Shown here piece after piece: positions 26,800 through 36,454 of a DNA stretch of 64,000 nt. Every line of letters begins with the position of its first letter. Position 1 is the stretch's first letter. The notes below the pieces were generated by a model. The model saw only the letters and a program-made list of their open reading frames with translations, had not been told where the DNA came from and did no database searches. Location: positions 2,445,001-2,509,000 of the forward strand of contig NZ_CP066167.1 in assembly GCF_016132545.1 (NCBI RefSeq), written 5' to 3'. Origin of the DNA: Spongiibacter nanhainus. Lineage in GTDB: Bacteria > Pseudomonadota > Gammaproteobacteria > Pseudomonadales > Spongiibacteraceae. The position numbers were made by a program, and so were the translations under genes.

Positions 26800-27684
26800 A
26801 TGATGCGTATTGTGTTGTTCCTTGCCACCAACCTGGCCATTATTGCCGTTGCCAGTGTCACACTCAGCCTGCTGGGTGTGGAAACCTATATGGCCAACAA
26901 CGGCGTCGACCTTAACCTCGGCGCCTTGCTGATATTCTGCGGGGTATTTGGCATGAGCGGCGCCATAGTCTCGCTGCTTATCTCCAAATGGATGGCCAAG
27001 CGATCCACCCGTACTCAAGTCATCGAGCAACCCCGCAATAGCCAAGAACGCTGGCTGATGGAAACGGTGGCCGAGCTGTCGCAGCAAGCCGGTATCGGCA
27101 TGCCCGAAGTCGGGATCTTTCCCTCCCCCCAACCCAACGCCTTTGCCACCGGCTGGAACAAAAATGCCGCGCTGGTCGCGGTCTCTGAGGGTTTGCTGCG
27201 GCAAATGAAACCCAATGAAGTGCGGGCGGTACTGGGCCACGAGATCGGTCACGTTGCCAACGGCGATATGATTACTCTGACCCTCATACAGGGCGTCGTG
27301 AATACCTTTGTCATGTTCTTTGCCCGCATTATTGGCCACACCGTTGACCGCGCCGTATTCAAAACCGAGCGAGGCCACGGCATCGGTTTCTATATCACGA
27401 CCTTCATCGCAGAAATGGTGCTGGGCATCTTGGCCTCCATGATAGTCATGTGGTTCTCCCGCTGGCGGGAATTCCGCGCCGACGATGCCGGCGCACGTCT
27501 GGCGGGCCGACAAGACATGATTGCCGCGCTACAGCGTCTACAAGCGCAGCAGGAGCTGCCCAGCGACTTGCCAGGCGAAATGACGGCACTGGGCATCAGC
27601 AGCAGCAAGCGGGACTTCGCCGCCCTGTTCAGCTCCCACCCACCGTTAGAAAAACGCATCCAGGCGCTTCGGGATGGCGCCTGA
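26800..27684 (+). CDS. htpX: Membrane zinc protease HtpX
   Basis: A 294-residue M48 inner-membrane metalloprotease that helps degrade misfolded membrane proteins together with FtsH. The zinc motif HEIGH is at residues 147-151, with a downstream glutamate in [10 protein letters not shown] (about 226) as the third ligand. Four hydrophobic segments (about 4-24, 37-62, 157-180, 192-217) fit the family topology. A sigma32-like promoter lies directly upstream. Starts at 26800 or 26803 are both possible; the first has tandem ATGs. It overlaps the following aldolase-like gene by 11 bp. Confidence 0.96.
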   Translation: MMRIVLFLATNLAIIAVASVTLSLLGVETYMANNGVDLNLGALLIFCGVFGMSGAIVSLLISKWMAKRSTRTQVIEQPRNSQERWLMETVAELSQQAGIGMPEVGIFPSPQPNAFATGWNKNAALVAVSEGLLRQMKPNEVRAVLGHEIGHVANGDMITLTLIQGVVNTFVMFFARIIGHTVDRAVFKTERGHGIGFYITTFIAEMVLGILASMIVMWFSRWREFRADDAGARLAGRQDMIAALQRLQAQQELPSDLPGEMTALGISSSKRDFAALFSSHPPLEKRIQALRDGA

Positions 27685-28318
27685 TTACAGCGCCGATAAA
27701 GCCTCATTGCTAGCCGCCCTGCACGGCATGGCGGCCGCTGGACTGAGTCCCGGCGCCAGCGGTAACGCCTCCCTGCGGGGCGATGGCGGTATGTGGATCA
27801 GTGCCAGCGGTCTGGTGGCTGCCGATGCCACCCCTGACGACCTAGTCTGGGTTGACGATCGTGGGCACTGGCAGGGAGGCATAAAGCCCTCCAGTGAATG
27901 GCAAATGCACCAGGCAATCTATCGCGACCGCTCTCAGGCCGCCGCCGTACTGCACTGTCACTCTCGCCACGCCACCGCCCTCTCCTGTCAGCGTCGCGGT
28001 ATTCCCCCCTATCACTACATGGTCGCCGCCGCTGGCAGCGATCATATTCCCTGTGCCGACTACGCTCTGTTTGGAACAGAGGCACTGGCCGAAAACGTGG
28101 CCAAGGCAATGCACCAAAGTAAAGCATGCCTGATTGCAAACCACGGCCAAATCACCTTTGCCGACTCCCCCCGCCAAGCTTTGGAATTGGCAGAGGTAGT
28201 GGAAGAGCTGGCTGCCGGCTTTTTACTCAGCCATCTTAACGGCTCACCCACATTGTTAACAAACGATGATATGCAGCTGGTTTTAAAGCAGTTTAATCAC
28301 TACGGCCAGTCACAATAG
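27674..28318 (+). CDS. Class II aldolase/adducin family protein
   Basis: A 214-residue zinc aldolase of the fuculose-phosphate aldolase / methylthioribulose-phosphate dehydratase superfamily. Zinc ligands are visible as H94 and H96 (VLHCHSRHA) and H157 (IANHGQ); E75 in the SSEW motif is the likely catalytic acid. The family includes FucA, AraD, MtnB and decarboxylases, and the substrate cannot be chosen from sequence. No other methionine-salvage or sugar genes are adjacent. The start overlaps the end of htpX, suggesting coupling to the heat-shock transcript. Confidence 0.75.
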   Translation: MAPDYSADKASLLAALHGMAAAGLSPGASGNASLRGDGGMWISASGLVAADATPDDLVWVDDRGHWQGGIKPSSEWQMHQAIYRDRSQAAAVLHCHSRHATALSCQRRGIPPYHYMVAAAGSDHIPCADYALFGTEALAENVAKAMHQSKACLIANHGQITFADSPRQALELAEVVEELAAGFLLSHLNGSPTLLTNDDMQLVLKQFNHYGQSQ

Positions 28319-28485
28319 TTCCTCGCAAGTATCATTTTTTTTGCACGTAATTTTCACACTCTTCTGTTCTACTCAATTGATCAGGTTGTGTTAGCCTGCT
28401 TCTGCATTCGCACCATATTTGTGCGGCACGCAGTAACAAGCGCACCGCTTGATAACATTTCAAGGAACGACTCCAAGGGGGAGAC

Positions 28486-29292
28486 ATGAAAAAAACGATA
28501 CTCGCTACCGCCGTACTCACTGCCAGCTGCATGAGCTACGCTGACTACCAGTTTGAAGTCGCCGGCGTGATTGGCCAGGGAGAAATTGAAGCCGGCAATA
28601 ACAGCGTGGATACCGATAGCTACGGCATTGGCGGTGAGTTTCACTTCCAACAGGTCGACACCAGCAAAGGCCCGCTGGCCGAAGCGGCATTTCTGGATAA
28701 GTCATCTTTTGTCGACTTTCTCTACACCAGCACCGAGCTGGACTTGCCTGGTGCCGATGATACCGACACCTTTGGCTTCGGCGGCCGCTTCGTTACCGCG
28801 ACCAACCTGATCATTGAGGCGGACTACAGCGAAGCTGACGACGGCACCAACGATGCAGACTCCGTGCGTGTCGGCATCGGTACTTACCTCAACGACACCA
28901 CCGACGTGGTCGTGTCCTACCAGGCCGATAGCGAAGATGGCGGCGACGACGTCGACACTCTGAACGCCGCTGTGCACGGGGTTAACGCCCTGATGCAAGG
29001 CGCATCACTGGCCTATGACGCGTCATTGAGCTACATCGACACCGACGACGATGACGGCTTCGGTATCGACGTGGGCGCCACTTACTACTTCAACAATGCC
29101 CTGGGCATCGGCGTGACCGCCGGCGTTGCAGAAATCGGCGACATCGAGACAGACTCCTTCACCGTGGAAGGTAGCTTCTTCCCCATGCCGGAGCTGGAAC
29201 TGGCCGCTTGGTACTTCAACGACAATACTGACGACGGGAATGTTGACTTTGAAAGCGACGGTTTTATGTTTGGCGCGGCCTTCCGCTTCTAA
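28486..29292 (+). CDS. Outer-membrane beta-barrel (putative porin) protein
   Basis: A 268-residue protein with a signal peptide (about residues 1-19, ending SYA) and alternating amphipathic strands rich in Asp, Gly and aromatic residues, ending with F (FGAAFRF), the usual outer-membrane insertion signal. It resembles small putative porins of marine gammaproteobacteria. The strands are linked by very acidic turns (DTDDDDGFG). It is flanked by a 167-bp upstream gap and a strong terminator, so it is probably monocistronic. Solute unknown. Confidence 0.7.
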   Translation: MKKTILATAVLTASCMSYADYQFEVAGVIGQGEIEAGNNSVDTDSYGIGGEFHFQQVDTSKGPLAEAAFLDKSSFVDFLYTSTELDLPGADDTDTFGFGGRFVTATNLIIEADYSEADDGTNDADSVRVGIGTYLNDTTDVVVSYQADSEDGGDDVDTLNAAVHGVNALMQGASLAYDASLSYIDTDDDDGFGIDVGATYYFNNALGIGVTAGVAEIGDIETDSFTVEGSFFPMPELELAAWYFNDNTDDGNVDFESDGFMFGAAFRF

Positions 29293-29317
29293 ACAACGAT
29301 CGCTTTACCGCTTTCTC

Positions 29318-29341
29318 ACGGCCGCTACTGCGGCCGTTTTT
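29318..29341 (+). terminator. Intrinsic terminator after the porin-like gene
   Basis: ACGGCCGC-TACT-GCGGCCGT is an 8-bp perfect stem followed by TTTT, 25 bp after the stop codon. Confidence 0.9.
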
Positions 29342-29354
29342 ATTTCTGCGCCAT

Positions 29355-31883
29355 TCAATTATTCAGGTGACGTTTGGTTTTGGCTGTAGCCACTGCTGTT
29401 AAAGGATCATCCGGCCAGGGGTGCTTGGGATAGCGCCCGCGCATTTCCTTTTTAACGCTGTCGTAGCCATTGCGCCAAAACGCCGCCAAATCCTGAGTGA
29501 CCTGCAAGGGGCGCCCCGCCGGCGACAGCAAATGGATCAGCAGGGGCTGCTTGCCTTCCGCGACCCGGGGCGTGCTCTGAACTCCGAACATTTCCTGGAG
29601 CTTTACCGCCAGCACAGGCGGCACATTGCTGTAGTCTATTTTGGCGCTATTGCCCGAGGCCACTGGCAATCGCTCTGGTGCATTGGCAGCCAGCGCCTGT
29701 TGCTGTTCCCAGCTGAGCTGAGCCAGCAGCGTGTCTTTCAGCTCTAGGCGCTGTAGGGCCTTGAGGCTGTTGATGTCGTTCAAAAAAGGCAGTAACCACT
29801 GTTCCAGCGTCGCCATCAGGCCGGTGTCGCTCCAATCTGGCCACGCCCCTGGAGAGCAGTCGTGCGCTCTGACAAGCGCCACTCTGGCCCGCAGTTGGGA
29901 GCACTGTTCCAACTGCGGTAGCACCGATAGCCCCCGGCGGCGGATCATGCTCAGTATTGCCTGCTGCCGGAGTTCACTGTCGACAGTGGGCTCATTCCGG
30001 CTGGCCAGTACCAAGTGACCCAGGCGAGACTGGCGCTCCGCCACAAAGCGCTGTCGTTCATCGTCCCAGTCGGCCACCAGTTGATCTGTGGTCAAAAAAG
30101 ACAGTGCCCCTGAGAACACCTCCTCATCCAGCGGTGCGGCCAGACGGATGACGTCCCGTGCGTCACCGACCTGCCCGCTCAGCTCCGCCACCGCCAACCA
30201 GGGTGTGCCAGCCAGGCTGGAATCCGGAAGGAGCGCAGCGCGGCCATTACTAAGCAAGTAGTCCTGCGCTTTGTCCTTGGACTGGCTCTCTCTACAGCGG
30301 GCGATGCGGTCGGGAAAGGCCACCGCCAACAGCAGGCTCACTGTTGCCAAATCTACAGCTCCGCCGCTGACACCTTCGCCGTTATTGTCCCCCAACAGTC
30401 GCGCAAACTGCTTGGCCTGTCCCCATAAACGCCGGGCACTACCTTGCCGCGTCAACACCTGCTGCCAATAGTCACTGATATCCACTGGACTGCCGCCCCG
30501 CCTATCCTCCGCCAATAGTGCCGCGAGGGCGCAGGCCTCTTTCGTCAGGCCATTCTGCTGCGCCCATATCAACATGCGGGCAATGCGCGGATGAGCTGGC
30601 AGAGAGGCCATGGCCCGCCCCTGGGCACTCAGGGATACCTTTCCCTCCACTGGCTCCGCCGCACCCAAGGCAATTAACAAATCCAGGGCCTGGGATAATG
30701 CGCCGGGGGGCGGTGGATCGAGCCAAGGCAAGGTGGCGGGGTCATTACTGCCCCAGTCCAGCACCTGCAGCGCCAACGGCGCCAAATCTGCCACCGCAAT
30801 ATCGGGGACGGAAAACGCTGCCAGGGTGCCGTGCTCTTCCTCGCTCCACAGGCGATAGCAGGTGCCAGGCTGCAGTCGCCCGGCCCGACCGGCACGCTGC
30901 TCGGCGGAAGCTCTGGAAATTCGTGCAGTGGACAATCGGGTCATACCGGTGCGAGGGTCAAAGGCAGCCCGGCGCTCCATGCCGCTATCCACCACCACGC
31001 TCACGCCCTCAATGGTTAGACTGCTCTCGGCAATGTTGGTGGCCAGAACAACCTTGCGCTCACCCTCGGCGGCAGGCGCTACCGCCTGCCGTTGGGACGC
31101 CAAATCCAAACTACCGTACAGGGGCGCAATGTGAATTCCCGCAGCCACCCGCTCCCTGAGCCGTTCCGCCAGTTTATGAATTTCCGACTGGCCCGGCAGA
31201 AACACCAGCACACTGCCATCAGTAGAGTCCAGAGCGCTAATCACCGTGTTGAACACATGGTTTAACAGGGCATCTCTGGGCGCATTGGCCCGCCGCGCTA
31301 AGGGGGTGTAGTGAACACTCACAGGAAACTGCCGACCGTCACTGCGCACCACCGGTGCGCCATCGAGAAAGGCGGCCAAACGATCCCCTTCCAGCGTTGC
31401 CGACATAACCAGCAGTTTTAAAGGTGCTTCCCGAAGGTCGGCAAACAAGCGGCGCCCTTCCAGGCACAGGGCCAGACCGATATCGGCGTCCACACTGCGC
31501 TCGTGAAATTCATCAAAGATCAGCAGGCCGACCTCCTCCAAACTGGGGTCGTCCTGCAACATGCGGGTCAGAATGCCTTCGGTAATTACCTCTATGCGGG
31601 TCTGGCTGCTCACTTTGGATTCCATCCGCACCCGATACCCCACCCGCTTACCCACCGATTCACCCAAGTGCTGGGCCATGCGTTCAGCCGCGCCTCTGGC
31701 GGCCAGGCGCCGGGGTTCCAACATCAGAATTTTTTTACCGGCCAGCCAAGGCTCCGACATCAACTCCAGCGGCACCACGGTGGTTTTACCGGCACCCGGT
31801 GGGGCTTCAACCACGACCTCGTTGTGGTCTGCCAATGCAGACTTTAGCCGCGGCAGGACATCGTGGATTGGTAACTTTTTCAT
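29355..31883 (-). CDS. hrpB: ATP-dependent RNA helicase HrpB
   Basis: An 842-residue DEAH/RHA-type helicase of the HrpB family. Walker A APPGAGKTT is at residues 27-35 and the motif II variant FDEFHERS follows; motif VI is in the AEQRAGRAGR stretch. The C-terminal third has the HrpB-specific region (PWPDDP near the end). Its physiological role is poorly known; the related HrpA acts in rescue of stalled ribosomes, and HrpB orthologues have been linked to virulence-related or surface traits in some bacteria. It is divergent from the NTR-like protein gene. Confidence 0.95.
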   Translation of the reverse strand: MKKLPIHDVLPRLKSALADHNEVVVEAPPGAGKTTVVPLELMSEPWLAGKKILMLEPRRLAARGAAERMAQHLGESVGKRVGYRVRMESKVSSQTRIEVITEGILTRMLQDDPSLEEVGLLIFDEFHERSVDADIGLALCLEGRRLFADLREAPLKLLVMSATLEGDRLAAFLDGAPVVRSDGRQFPVSVHYTPLARRANAPRDALLNHVFNTVISALDSTDGSVLVFLPGQSEIHKLAERLRERVAAGIHIAPLYGSLDLASQRQAVAPAAEGERKVVLATNIAESSLTIEGVSVVVDSGMERRAAFDPRTGMTRLSTARISRASAEQRAGRAGRLQPGTCYRLWSEEEHGTLAAFSVPDIAVADLAPLALQVLDWGSNDPATLPWLDPPPPGALSQALDLLIALGAAEPVEGKVSLSAQGRAMASLPAHPRIARMLIWAQQNGLTKEACALAALLAEDRRGGSPVDISDYWQQVLTRQGSARRLWGQAKQFARLLGDNNGEGVSGGAVDLATVSLLLAVAFPDRIARCRESQSKDKAQDYLLSNGRAALLPDSSLAGTPWLAVAELSGQVGDARDVIRLAAPLDEEVFSGALSFLTTDQLVADWDDERQRFVAERQSRLGHLVLASRNEPTVDSELRQQAILSMIRRRGLSVLPQLEQCSQLRARVALVRAHDCSPGAWPDWSDTGLMATLEQWLLPFLNDINSLKALQRLELKDTLLAQLSWEQQQALAANAPERLPVASGNSAKIDYSNVPPVLAVKLQEMFGVQSTPRVAEGKQPLLIHLLSPAGRPLQVTQDLAAFWRNGYDSVKKEMRGRYPKHPWPDDPLTAVATAKTKRHLNN

Positions 31884-32060
31884 AGTGGGGGCAACACAAC
31901 TGGACTCGGCTTAAAGCGAGGCACAATATAGCAGAGTGTGCTGTAATCAACAGAATCGCCCGGTGCCTGATATTGCAGTTCAGCGTGAGAGGGATAGAGA
32001 TCAGGGGCAAGCCAGTTGGACACCATCGGCTTGGTCCAAACTTTTGTCACGGAGGAAGAC

Positions 32061-33164
32061 ATGTACAGCAAGGCCATCGCGGCGGCGTACCTATTGGGAA
32101 TGCTGCTAGTCAGCAATGCAGCTCTCGCTTGTCGCTGCAGCGAGCAAACACTGCAGCAGTACTTTGACAATAGCGACATGGTCTTTGTCGCCACGCTGAC
32201 CAGTGCGGAATTACCCAGCCATGAGTTATCCGCAGACAGTGCGCCCCCCGGTCAGCAAATACTGCGGTTCAGTGCCGTTAACCGCTACCTTAAAGCCCCT
32301 GCCGAACTGACAGGGAACCCAGCAGCGACACCGCGTTTTGTGACCGCCACGACCTCTGCCCAGTGCGGACTGGCACCCCATCTCGGCGCACGCTATGTCG
32401 TCTTTGCTCAGATTGATTCCCGCCACCCCGGCACCGCTATTATCGACAGCTGTAATGGCTCCCGCCCCATCGCGGGGGAATTTGCCCAGAGCTTTATCGA
32501 TACCCCAGCCGCGAACGTCACTCAGCAGTTGGATGCTTTAGCGGCTGCCGACATACTGGCCAAGATTAGCCAGAGACAGCCCTCATCCAGCAACCCCCTC
32601 AATGAAACCCTGGTGGGTCTACTGACGCTGGAATCGCTGGAACAAGGCGGGTCCATTAAAACGTTTCAGCGGCCCGATAGCAGCGAAGACATACCCGCTG
32701 AAGATCCGCGCATCGTGCATTACAGCGATGAACTGATCAGTCGTGAAATCAGCGCCGAAACCCCGGCCGCAGAGGTCTATGCACAGCTGGACGGGTGGTT
32801 GAAAGTACACCGCCAGGGGCTGGGTTTTCGCTGGGTCCAAGAGGCCGAAGCCGGTCCCTTCTGGCCCTACGACACGCTGCCGATTCGTCGGCTGAGTTAT
32901 CTCAATACAGAGTGGGACGGCTATATCTGGCCGGACCCCGGCGCCGGCCTACCGTGGTATGCAAAGGCCGGTGACCACAGCGAACACGCCATCGTCGTCC
33001 ACGATAGCCAGCGCATTGGCGGCAGTTTATGGTTTAAAGTTGAGCTGCTATCTGAAAGCCCCTGCGAGGGTATCGACCCGCCCCGCTCCTTGGCGGCCGG
33101 TTGGATTCCCGCCTATGGCAGCTCTGGTAAACCCGCCGTATGGTTTTACTCCAGAGGTTGCTGA
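32061..33164 (+). CDS. Exported protein with an N-terminal NTR/TIMP-like domain
   Basis: A 367-residue secreted protein. The signal peptide ends at about residue 23 so that mature protein would start with C24-R-C26, as in tissue-inhibitor-of-metalloproteinase (NTR) domains; the pattern SDMVFVATLTSAE, a later CGLAPHLGARYVVFA and DSCNGSRPI fits that fold with its paired cysteines. The C-terminal part (about 260-367) resembles an SH3-like beta module (FRWVQEAEAGPF, SLWFKVELLSESPC). GGAGGAAGAC precedes the ATG. It overlaps the next, lipoprotein gene by 25 bp. Protease inhibition is a guess from the fold; bacterial NTR-like domains are poorly characterised. Confidence 0.65.
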   Translation: MYSKAIAAAYLLGMLLVSNAALACRCSEQTLQQYFDNSDMVFVATLTSAELPSHELSADSAPPGQQILRFSAVNRYLKAPAELTGNPAATPRFVTATTSAQCGLAPHLGARYVVFAQIDSRHPGTAIIDSCNGSRPIAGEFAQSFIDTPAANVTQQLDALAAADILAKISQRQPSSSNPLNETLVGLLTLESLEQGGSIKTFQRPDSSEDIPAEDPRIVHYSDELISREISAETPAAEVYAQLDGWLKVHRQGLGFRWVQEAEAGPFWPYDTLPIRRLSYLNTEWDGYIWPDPGAGLPWYAKAGDHSEHAIVVHDSQRIGGSLWFKVELLSESPCEGIDPPRSLAAGWIPAYGSSGKPAVWFYSRGC

Positions 33165-33598
33165 AGCTCGCGGTCTGCGCCGCCGCTGGTATGGTGTTGG
33201 CAGGCTGCGGCCAACCGGTGGGTACAGCCTGCAGCATCGAGGGTAGTGGCTTTACCGCCCGTCACCCCTGTGCCAGCAAATGCCTATCGCGATGGAACGT
33301 CCGCTGCCCCAATGGCGATGTCATTCAACCTCAGCTTTGCGCGGGCAAACCAGACTGCCAACCGGGTAGCTGTCCCGCCGGTCAGGTCTGTTATCACTTC
33401 GAGGATCCCTTTGATGCCGTGAGTTATTGCTTGCCAGACACAGTCTGTGGGTCAGCCTTAACTCAGCAGCAAGCGCGGGACTGGGAGCGGCACGCTAAAG
33501 AAAGGGCGAGCCAATTGCAGCAGCGCAGGCAACAGCACACGGCCCCGGCAAAAACTACCGTTCCGGCTCCGACCTCAACTGACGTCTCACCTGACTAG
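33140..33598 (+). CDS. Cysteine-rich lipoprotein
   Basis: A 152-residue protein with a lipoprotein signal: hydrophobic residues 4-20 and lipobox LAGC with C23 as the lipidated residue. The mature part has about ten cysteines in the first 80 residues (HPCASKCLSRWNVRCPNG), typical of a disulfide-stapled fold, and a Gln/Arg-rich then Pro/Thr-rich disordered tail. No family recognised. The start lies inside the upstream NTR-like gene without its own ribosome binding site, so translation should be coupled, and the two proteins may work together in the envelope. Confidence 0.65.
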   Translation: MVLLQRLLKLAVCAAAGMVLAGCGQPVGTACSIEGSGFTARHPCASKCLSRWNVRCPNGDVIQPQLCAGKPDCQPGSCPAGQVCYHFEDPFDAVSYCLPDTVCGSALTQQQARDWERHAKERASQLQQRRQQHTAPAKTTVPAPTSTDVSPD

Positions 33599-33664
33599 CT
33601 CGCCGCAATAGTCACTTTCTTATCCCTCTGCTTTCCCTCAACTCTGGGAACTCGACATTGAGTT

Positions 33665-35761
33665 CTAGAACCACCACTTGCCCGTGACCCGAAGCGTTCT
33701 CGGCTCCAGAGGATGGAAGTGAATATCCTCGACGCCCCCGGCGGGCTCACCCGCCAGACGCGAGGCATAGAAATAGTCAATATCGTGATCATCGCTGTCG
33801 AGTACGTTGAGGACTTCCAAGGACACGTCCAAGTGCGGCCAGCGGTAGCCCAGCTTGCCATTCACCAGCGTCGTAGGATCGGACTGCATATCGTTAAAAC
33901 TGTCCAGGCTGCGCTCACCAAAATGGCGTACTCGCACACTGCCGTACCAGGCATCGTCGTCACTGTAGGACAGACCGGCGCTGACTACTTCCGGCAACGC
34001 ACCCTCTATGTAATCCCCCTCACCCGCGGCGTTTTCCGAAAACCGCGCCCGGGTGTAGGCGTACTCAAGGTCTGCCGTCCAGTTAGGAGCGATGGGATAG
34101 TACAGGGTCACTTCTACCCCGCGCCGCTCTGAGGCCCGACTGGCCTCGGTGTTGCCCGCATCGCCGACAAACAGCAGTTCGGAATCGATATCCAGTGTCC
34201 ACAGGGCCAGCGACGCGCTGACACCGCCACTGGCAAAGAAGCGCAGACCCATTTCACCGCCGTGACTGCGCACTAAAGGATCGACACTGTCGACCGCGCT
34301 GCCATCCACCGGGTCGACGCGAATTGTGGTTCCCCTGGCGTCATTGGAGTGGAAGCTCTGTCCGTAACCGACATAGCTCTCCAGGTTGGCATTAATGCGA
34401 TAGGCCACGGTCAGTTTTGCACTGCCAATACCGTCGCTCTCGGAGCCAGAATTGGCGGGCCGATCACTGTCGACATCAAAGTCGTAATAGTCATAGCGCA
34501 AGCCCGCCGTTGCGGTGAGCTTCTCCGTCAGCGCCACATCGCCCTGCCAAAACAGCCCCACCGAGCCTTCCTTGATGCTGTCTTCTCGCACGGTGGAAAG
34601 GCGTTGTCGATTGGCGCTGCGGTAAAGGCCCACCTCGTCAATATCGTCGTAACGCCACTGCACACCGAACTGCTGTTGCAGCGGCCCGGTTGCGGGCAAC
34701 AGGTGACGCCACTCGCCGCCCAGTATTCGGCGCGAGTCGTACTGTTCAAACTCATCGCCATTAACGGGATCATCCAGCAAGTAAGTGAAGTTAGAGAACA
34801 ACTCCAGCTCATACTCGATCACGTAGAGGTTGACGGAGTTGCGCTGATTCTTCCACTGCGCAGACAGACTATAGCGACTGGATTCACCGCCCACATCGGT
34901 ATCGAGACTGCCGTACTGGTCGATCAAGCCCTGAGATACTGCCCTCTGCGGAATCTGGTCGGCGGCGTTCCAGCTGTTGTCGTAAGCCATGGCCGACATC
35001 GACAACTCACCGCCCCACATTTCCTTGGTATAGCGCAGCACAGCGTTGAGCTTTTCAATATCCTCGTCGATATCAGTCCAGGGCCCATCGTAGTACTGGT
35101 TCTCTAGCGCAAACAGCAGATTCCCGCCGGCCAGCGCGCTATCACCCATTGCCAATAACCGCTGGTAGTTGTCCTCACCCAGTGTCAGTGCAACACCCGA
35201 ACGTGACAGGCGCCGCTGACTATTGATCGACGCGTTGCCGACCCCAGAGAAATCCCCCACATCGGCATAATAGGGGCCCTTCTTAAAGCTGATAGAGTGA
35301 ACCAACTCTGGAATAACAAAATTTAAGTCGGTATAGCCCTGCCCGTGACCATGGCTGCGCATGTTGACCGGCATACCGTCAACGAAAGTGCTGAAATCGG
35401 TACCGTGATCCAGGTTGGTACCACGCAGAAAGTATTGATTGGCCTTGCCGCTGCCACTGTGCTGGGTTACCACCATGCCCGGCACCAGTTCCAGAACCTC
35501 ACCAGTGCGCTGCAGTGGTCTTACCTCGATATCCTTAGCGCCCACTACCCCCTCTGACGCGGACACCGACTGGCCCAATAAATTGTGCTGGCGGCCAAAT
35601 ACGTTGACCTCTTCCACCGCGCTGTCGAGCAACCCAGGCTGACGATCAACGGATAAATCTGCGGAAGCTGACTCATCACCCGCTGGCTGCGCTACCACGA
35701 TACCGCTGCACAGCCACAGCCCTCCCCACAAAAAGGTCAGCCCCACACTTCGTTTTATCAT
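33665..35761 (-). CDS. TonB-dependent outer membrane receptor
   Basis: A 698-residue TonB-dependent receptor with signal peptide (about residues 1-24), plug domain (about 50-165) and 22-strand barrel ending in F (VTGKWWF). The plug contains FLRGTNLDHGTDFSTFVDG and a His/Gly-rich stretch NMRSHGHGQGYTD that might bind metal. The nearest subgroup I can name is the RGxNLDHGTDF receptors of unknown ligand. The ATG at 35761 follows GAGGAG. It is divergent from the BlaI-M56 pair, which may regulate it. Siderophore, metal or other ligand cannot be decided. Confidence 0.88.
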   Translation of the reverse strand: MIKRSVGLTFLWGGLWLCSGIVVAQPAGDESASADLSVDRQPGLLDSAVEEVNVFGRQHNLLGQSVSASEGVVGAKDIEVRPLQRTGEVLELVPGMVVTQHSGSGKANQYFLRGTNLDHGTDFSTFVDGMPVNMRSHGHGQGYTDLNFVIPELVHSISFKKGPYYADVGDFSGVGNASINSQRRLSRSGVALTLGEDNYQRLLAMGDSALAGGNLLFALENQYYDGPWTDIDEDIEKLNAVLRYTKEMWGGELSMSAMAYDNSWNAADQIPQRAVSQGLIDQYGSLDTDVGGESSRYSLSAQWKNQRNSVNLYVIEYELELFSNFTYLLDDPVNGDEFEQYDSRRILGGEWRHLLPATGPLQQQFGVQWRYDDIDEVGLYRSANRQRLSTVREDSIKEGSVGLFWQGDVALTEKLTATAGLRYDYYDFDVDSDRPANSGSESDGIGSAKLTVAYRINANLESYVGYGQSFHSNDARGTTIRVDPVDGSAVDSVDPLVRSHGGEMGLRFFASGGVSASLALWTLDIDSELLFVGDAGNTEASRASERRGVEVTLYYPIAPNWTADLEYAYTRARFSENAAGEGDYIEGALPEVVSAGLSYSDDDAWYGSVRVRHFGERSLDSFNDMQSDPTTLVNGKLGYRWPHLDVSLEVLNVLDSDDHDIDYFYASRLAGEPAGGVEDIHFHPLEPRTLRVTGKWWF

Positions 35762-35948
35762 CCCCACTCCTCGTCGTATTGTAATTTTTTACCCAGTCAT
35801 CGCTCCCTGTGCCGGGCGCGTACACTAAAGTCACACGACATCTTCCCCAAGCGGCGGGAATTCGCTAGTGTTATTGGCTTGGATAGCCGACAGCGGCTGA
35901 AAGAAAAATAATATTTACTTTTTATTTCATGCACTTACAGAGATTACA

Positions 35949-36035
35949 GTGACGGATACGCAAACCAAATTAAAGGACCAGAAAACCGTGTCGGAATCGG
36001 TTTTTAACGACAACGCCCCGGGGCGACCGCAATGA
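35949..36035 (+). CDS. Possible 28-codon leader ORF coupled to the BlaI-family gene
   Basis: A GTG-started frame (28 codons, acidic/polar, ends APGRPQ) stops with TGA overlapping the ATG of the repressor gene (ATGA). No clear ribosome binding site stands before the GTG. Because the BlaI-family gene itself has only a weak GGGG-type site, coupled translation would make sense. It could equally be chance. Confidence 0.25.
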   Translation: MTDTQTKLKDQKTVSESVFNDNAPGRPQ

Positions 36036-36454
36036 GTGGTGAGCGCCGCTCCAGCCACAACACCCTGCCTCAGCTCGGCGAGCTGGAGCTGGCGCTATTG
36101 GAGTTGCTATGGCAACACCCGAGTAGCAGCGCCAAACAGTTGCAGCGGTATTTGCCGGCCCATTTTTCCGCCGGTCTCAGCACTGTCCAATCCACCCTGG
36201 AGCGGCTCCATAAAAAACAGCTGGTCACTCGGGTTAAACAGCGCCACGCTTACCGCTATGCACCCAGCTATAGTCGTAGCGAGCTAATGGGGCGACTGAT
36301 CGGCGGTGTGATTGAGAAACTCCACGACGGCCCCGCCGAAACGATTCTGAGTAGTTTTGTCAGCGCCGCTGCCTCCCTCGACGCCCGTTCACTGGACCGC
36401 CTGCAAGAGTTGATCGACCGCCACCGTCAGCAACAGGAGTCGCGGGATGATTGA
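36032..36454 (+). CDS. BlaI/MecI/CopY-family transcriptional repressor
   Basis: A 140-residue winged-helix repressor (LGELELALLELLWQHPSSSA, HTH SAGLSTVQSTLERLHKKQLV) with a C-terminal dimerisation helix region. Family members bind TACA-N2-TGTA-type dyads and are inactivated by proteolysis triggered by a partner M56 membrane protease, or by metal in CopY. The adjacent M56 gene overlaps by 8 bp, so this is a sensor-repressor pair. Likely targets are this operon and the divergent TonB receptor gene; I found no exact TACA-N2-TGTA dyad in the 270-bp divergent region. Confidence 0.85.
   Translation: MSGERRSSHNTLPQLGELELALLELLWQHPSSSAKQLQRYLPAHFSAGLSTVQSTLERLHKKQLVTRVKQRHAYRYAPSYSRSELMGRLIGGVIEKLHDGPAETILSSFVSAAASLDARSLDRLQELIDRHRQQQESRDD

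Noticed and set aside
33648-33665. Terminator after the TonB receptor gene
   Set aside because: GAACTC-GACATT-GAGTTC is a short stem without a T run on either strand at the right place.
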